Assembly: GCA_014379925.1 (NCBI GenBank)
Contig: JACMKY010000100.1
Coordinates: 1 to 58,282 of the forward strand
Reading direction: 5' to 3'
DNA length: 58,282 nt
From: Cytophagales bacterium
GTDB lineage: Bacteria; Bacteroidota; Bacteroidia; Cytophagales; ES-bin-26
This document shows, in pieces, positions 56,449 through 58,282 of this stretch. The notes below the pieces were generated by a model. It worked only from the letters and a program-made list of their open reading frames with translations. It was not told the DNA's origin and searched no databases. Position numbers and translations under genes: made by a program. Position 1 is the first letter of the stretch. Each line of letters opens with the position of its first letter.

Positions 56449-57348
56449 CTACCCCCTTCTCAACGCGCCGGCTAGCACGCTCCGGATGCTCGTCCACTTC
56501 ACCTCCGGGTAGCGATCATTGTCGAGCGGTTCATTCTGGACGCTGAACATGCTGTGCAGGTACTGCGTCTGTTGCCAGCCAGGGTAGATTTCCTGCTCGC
56601 CCTCGGGATGCGCGGCGCGGTCGCGTCGGTTGTGGGCGGCGAGTTCCTCCCGACTGCCCATGCGGACCAGTTCGAACTTCTCCTTGGTCACCTCCCCCGC
56701 GACCGTTACCAGCTCCTTGGGGCTGATTTGGAAGCTGGCAATGCGCAGAATCCTCGGGGTGGCGGCGTCCAGCGCGGCGGCCGCCGTGAACGCCGCCGTG
56801 TCGTCCATGGTCGTAAAATCCACCCGCCAATCGGGGTCTTCCCAATAGCCGATGCGCTTCTGCTGGAAGTCGAGCAGCGGAATATTGTAGGTCAATACCT
56901 CGCCGAATGCCCCGTTGAGAATCGAGGTGCCCGCGATGGACGTCTTGTCGAGGTGTTCATTGAACGCCCGCCGCAGATCAAAATTGCGGTTATCGCCGAC
57001 TGAAAGCCTGGTGAAGTCGCTCGAAAAATCGGATGGAATGAAGCGGGGCACGCCCGCCGCGATGGCCGCTCCGAGCAGGACCGACTGGGTTTCAACGATC
57101 ACGTCGTGCAAGCCCTGCAGCGCCGAGATGACGCAGGAGGCTCCCGCGCACGCCCGCGTGAGTTGAGGCACGTCCGACATGTCTACTCGGAAGACCTTCA
57201 CCCCGCGTTGCTCAAGCTTTTCCACCTTAGCGCGGTCGGTGCCGGAACGAACCAGGGCGCGAACATCCGCGCCTCGGTCGAGCAAAGCATGAATAATCCG
57301 TCCGCCGAGATTACCCGTCCCGCCGGCTACTAGAATTGTCGTTGTCAT
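56449..57348 (-). CDS. NmrA-like NAD(P)-binding protein / isoflavone-reductase-type
   Basis: A 299-residue atypical short-chain dehydrogenase of the NmrA/isoflavone-reductase group. The N-terminal dinucleotide motif is ILVAGGTGNLGG, followed by LVRSGTDRAK, an NADP-preferring position. The Asp-rich DFTTMDDTAAFTAAAALD segment and FIPSDFSSDF are family features. Such proteins either reduce small molecules or sense NAD(P) redox state; which applies is unclear. It stands alone, convergent with the sigma partner gene. ATG 57348 is followed directly by the Rossmann start. Confidence 0.9.
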   Translation of the reverse strand: MTTTILVAGGTGNLGGRIIHALLDRGADVRALVRSGTDRAKVEKLEQRGVKVFRVDMSDVPQLTRACAGASCVISALQGLHDVIVETQSVLLGAAIAAGVPRFIPSDFSSDFTRLSVGDNRNFDLRRAFNEHLDKTSIAGTSILNGAFGEVLTYNIPLLDFQQKRIGYWEDPDWRVDFTTMDDTAAFTAAAALDAATPRILRIASFQISPKELVTVAGEVTKEKFELVRMGSREELAAHNRRDRAAHPEGEQEIYPGWQQTQYLHSMFSVQNEPLDNDRYPEVKWTSIRSVLAGALRRG

Positions 57349-57523
57349 TGGTTGGTTTTCTTTTACGTTTCACGAAATTAAAAATGAATATTTTGAGTAG
57401 CGTTTTCGCTCCTCACCCGTGCAGGACCAACTGATGGCAAATCAGTGGCAGGCCCGTTATCCTAGTGGTCCCAAGGCATTGCGCAGAATGACGCAGTGAA
57501 TGAGGGTGGGAGTGATCGAAGCG

Positions 57524-57778
57524 TCAGGCCGGCCGGGAGGTGGAAGTCGGGCCTTGGTTGCTGGTGAAAAAAAATAGCAAGGTACGGTCGATGTAAAAAG
57601 TCTGGCCGAGAAAGTTGGTTGCAAAATGCCTCTGGATTTGCTGCTCCAACCGTCGTTTGGCTTGCGCAACTCCTTGACCGATCACTTGGGGTATTTCCGG
57701 CCGGTCGGGAACGTAGCCCGCAAAAAGGGATTCCCCCAGGGATTCAAACATCACCGTCAAACGTACGTGCATTGCCAT
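57524..57778 (-). CDS. Small protein, weakly HicB-like, unknown function
   Basis: An 84-residue frame from ATG 57778: MAMHVRLTVMFESLGESLF then AGYVPDRPEIPQVIGQGVAQAKRRLEQQIQ. The beta-strand/YVP.../helix order is faintly like HicB-type antitoxin folds, but no HicA toxin gene was recognised beside it and the C-terminal half (FYIDRTLLFFFTSNQGP) fits no family. An ATG two codons later is equally possible. It may be a real small gene with an unrelated function; coding bias supports it only moderately. Confidence 0.4.
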   Translation of the reverse strand: MAMHVRLTVMFESLGESLFAGYVPDRPEIPQVIGQGVAQAKRRLEQQIQRHFATNFLGQTFYIDRTLLFFFTSNQGPTSTSRPA

Positions 57779-57946
57779 GGGGGAAAAGGTTAGAACGGCA
57801 ACAACCAGGTTTCGCCGGAAGGCTGTTTTGCCACGCAGGCGCGGGACAAAAGGTAGTATAAACACTGACTCGCCAAAAATAAGTAAAAACACGGATATTC
57901 TGGCGTCAAATGAGGTAATACACCAAAGAGCGATTGCGTACGTCAT

Positions 57947-58282
57947 TTAAAACAGGTGGCCATACAAGGCAGGAAAGCCCGGCCGGGCGCAGCGGGTAGC
58001 CGGAGGGCGATCCGTTCAAAGGCGTGGCGTACGAAGCAGAAGCAGTGAACCGTGGGTGCTTAAGAAAAGGGTGCCGGCCGCCGTTGGTAAGAGATGGAGT
58101 TGGGTTAAACCGCCCCTGGAAGGTGTCCAAACGTCCGCAAGGGCGTGCCGGGGTAGTTGCCGTCCGTGATCCGACGAAACAAGGGCACGGTCCTGCCCAC
58201 CGGCATAATGGCTTCCAGTTCAGCCAGTATTGGTTGTTGGCGTAAAAAGAGGTGAATGTTTCACTCTGCGAAGGTACTGGGA
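57947..58282. other. Right-end region, no firm gene
   Basis: 336 bases. A short minus-strand frame ending at 58105 (MPVGRTVPLFRRITDGNYPG) is open upstream to a TGA near 58265 but lacks a recognisable family. No repeat or promoter consensus seen. Confidence 0.4.

Noticed and set aside
57524..58206. HicAB toxin-antitoxin pair
   Set aside because: The small protein is only faintly HicB-like and the short upstream frame (to 58206) shows no HicA residues such as the catalytic His in a GSHH-type motif.

Overview
The window looks like chromosomal DNA of a GC-rich member of the Bacteroidota, most likely a Cytophagales-type bacterium. Reasons: gene content (Wza/Wzc pair, PorV/PorQ-like protein, LytTR regulator, 7TM-DISM-type sensor kinase, imelysin/cytochrome-peroxidase fusion, SiaB/SiaC pair, many lipoproteins); starts with little Shine-Dalgarno; upstream sequences that fit the Bacteroidota promoter pattern TTTG-N17-21-TAnnTTTG; and intergenic gaps filled with short-word repeats (CCTGCAA, ATGAGTTG, CCAACAA). 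No tRNA, rRNA, CRISPR array, phage or intact insertion sequence was seen.

Layout. 97-5039: exopolysaccharide export operon on the minus strand (Wza lipoprotein, Wzc tyrosine kinase, flippase), with a promoter-like site about 210 bases upstream. 5101-12374: large membrane-anchored protein with a propeller-like tail, imelysin-cytochrome c peroxidase, PhoX-like lipoprotein, small membrane protein. 12485-14404: dnaK, then a 660-base gap. 15066-27139 (plus): signalling block of CheR, a receiver-less CheB, a GAF membrane protein, a large HAMP/GAF/PAS/PP2C phosphatase, SiaB kinase, SiaC phosphoprotein, an ABCG transporter with a TerB-like N-terminus broken by a frameshift, a lipoprotein and a secreted protein. 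27237-29478: AraC regulator and acyl-CoA dehydrogenase.

29630-37216 (minus): cyclic-nucleotide block of HD phosphohydrolase, a nucleotide-carrier-like transporter fused to HEAT repeats and a cNMP-binding domain, a sensor kinase, and a response regulator-adenylate cyclase. 37414-43243: beta-barrel protein, a two-gene membrane system with duplicated His motifs, a decayed RhuM/Fic gene, an L,D-transpeptidase. 43244-44123: a decayed universal stress protein. 44124-49260: DUF2807 protein, TPR protein, LytTR regulator preceded by a 39-codon remnant of its kinase, and a tightly overlapped CRP/STAS-like/SRPBCC operon. 49549-58282: PorV-like and HhH-barrel outer membrane pair, membrane J protein, dicarboxylate symporter, ECF sigma factor with a membrane partner, NmrA-like reductase, a small HicB-like protein.

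The most interesting parts are (1) the Sia-type threonine phosphorylation switch beside CheR/CheB with no chemoreceptors, CheA or SiaD cyclase in view, leading into an ABC transporter; (2) the cAMP block where the cyclase and a transporter with an apparently intact cyclic-nucleotide pocket are neighbours; (3) intergenic elements whose two arms are built of short words in inverted orientation. Function calls come from reading protein sequences, not from database searches.
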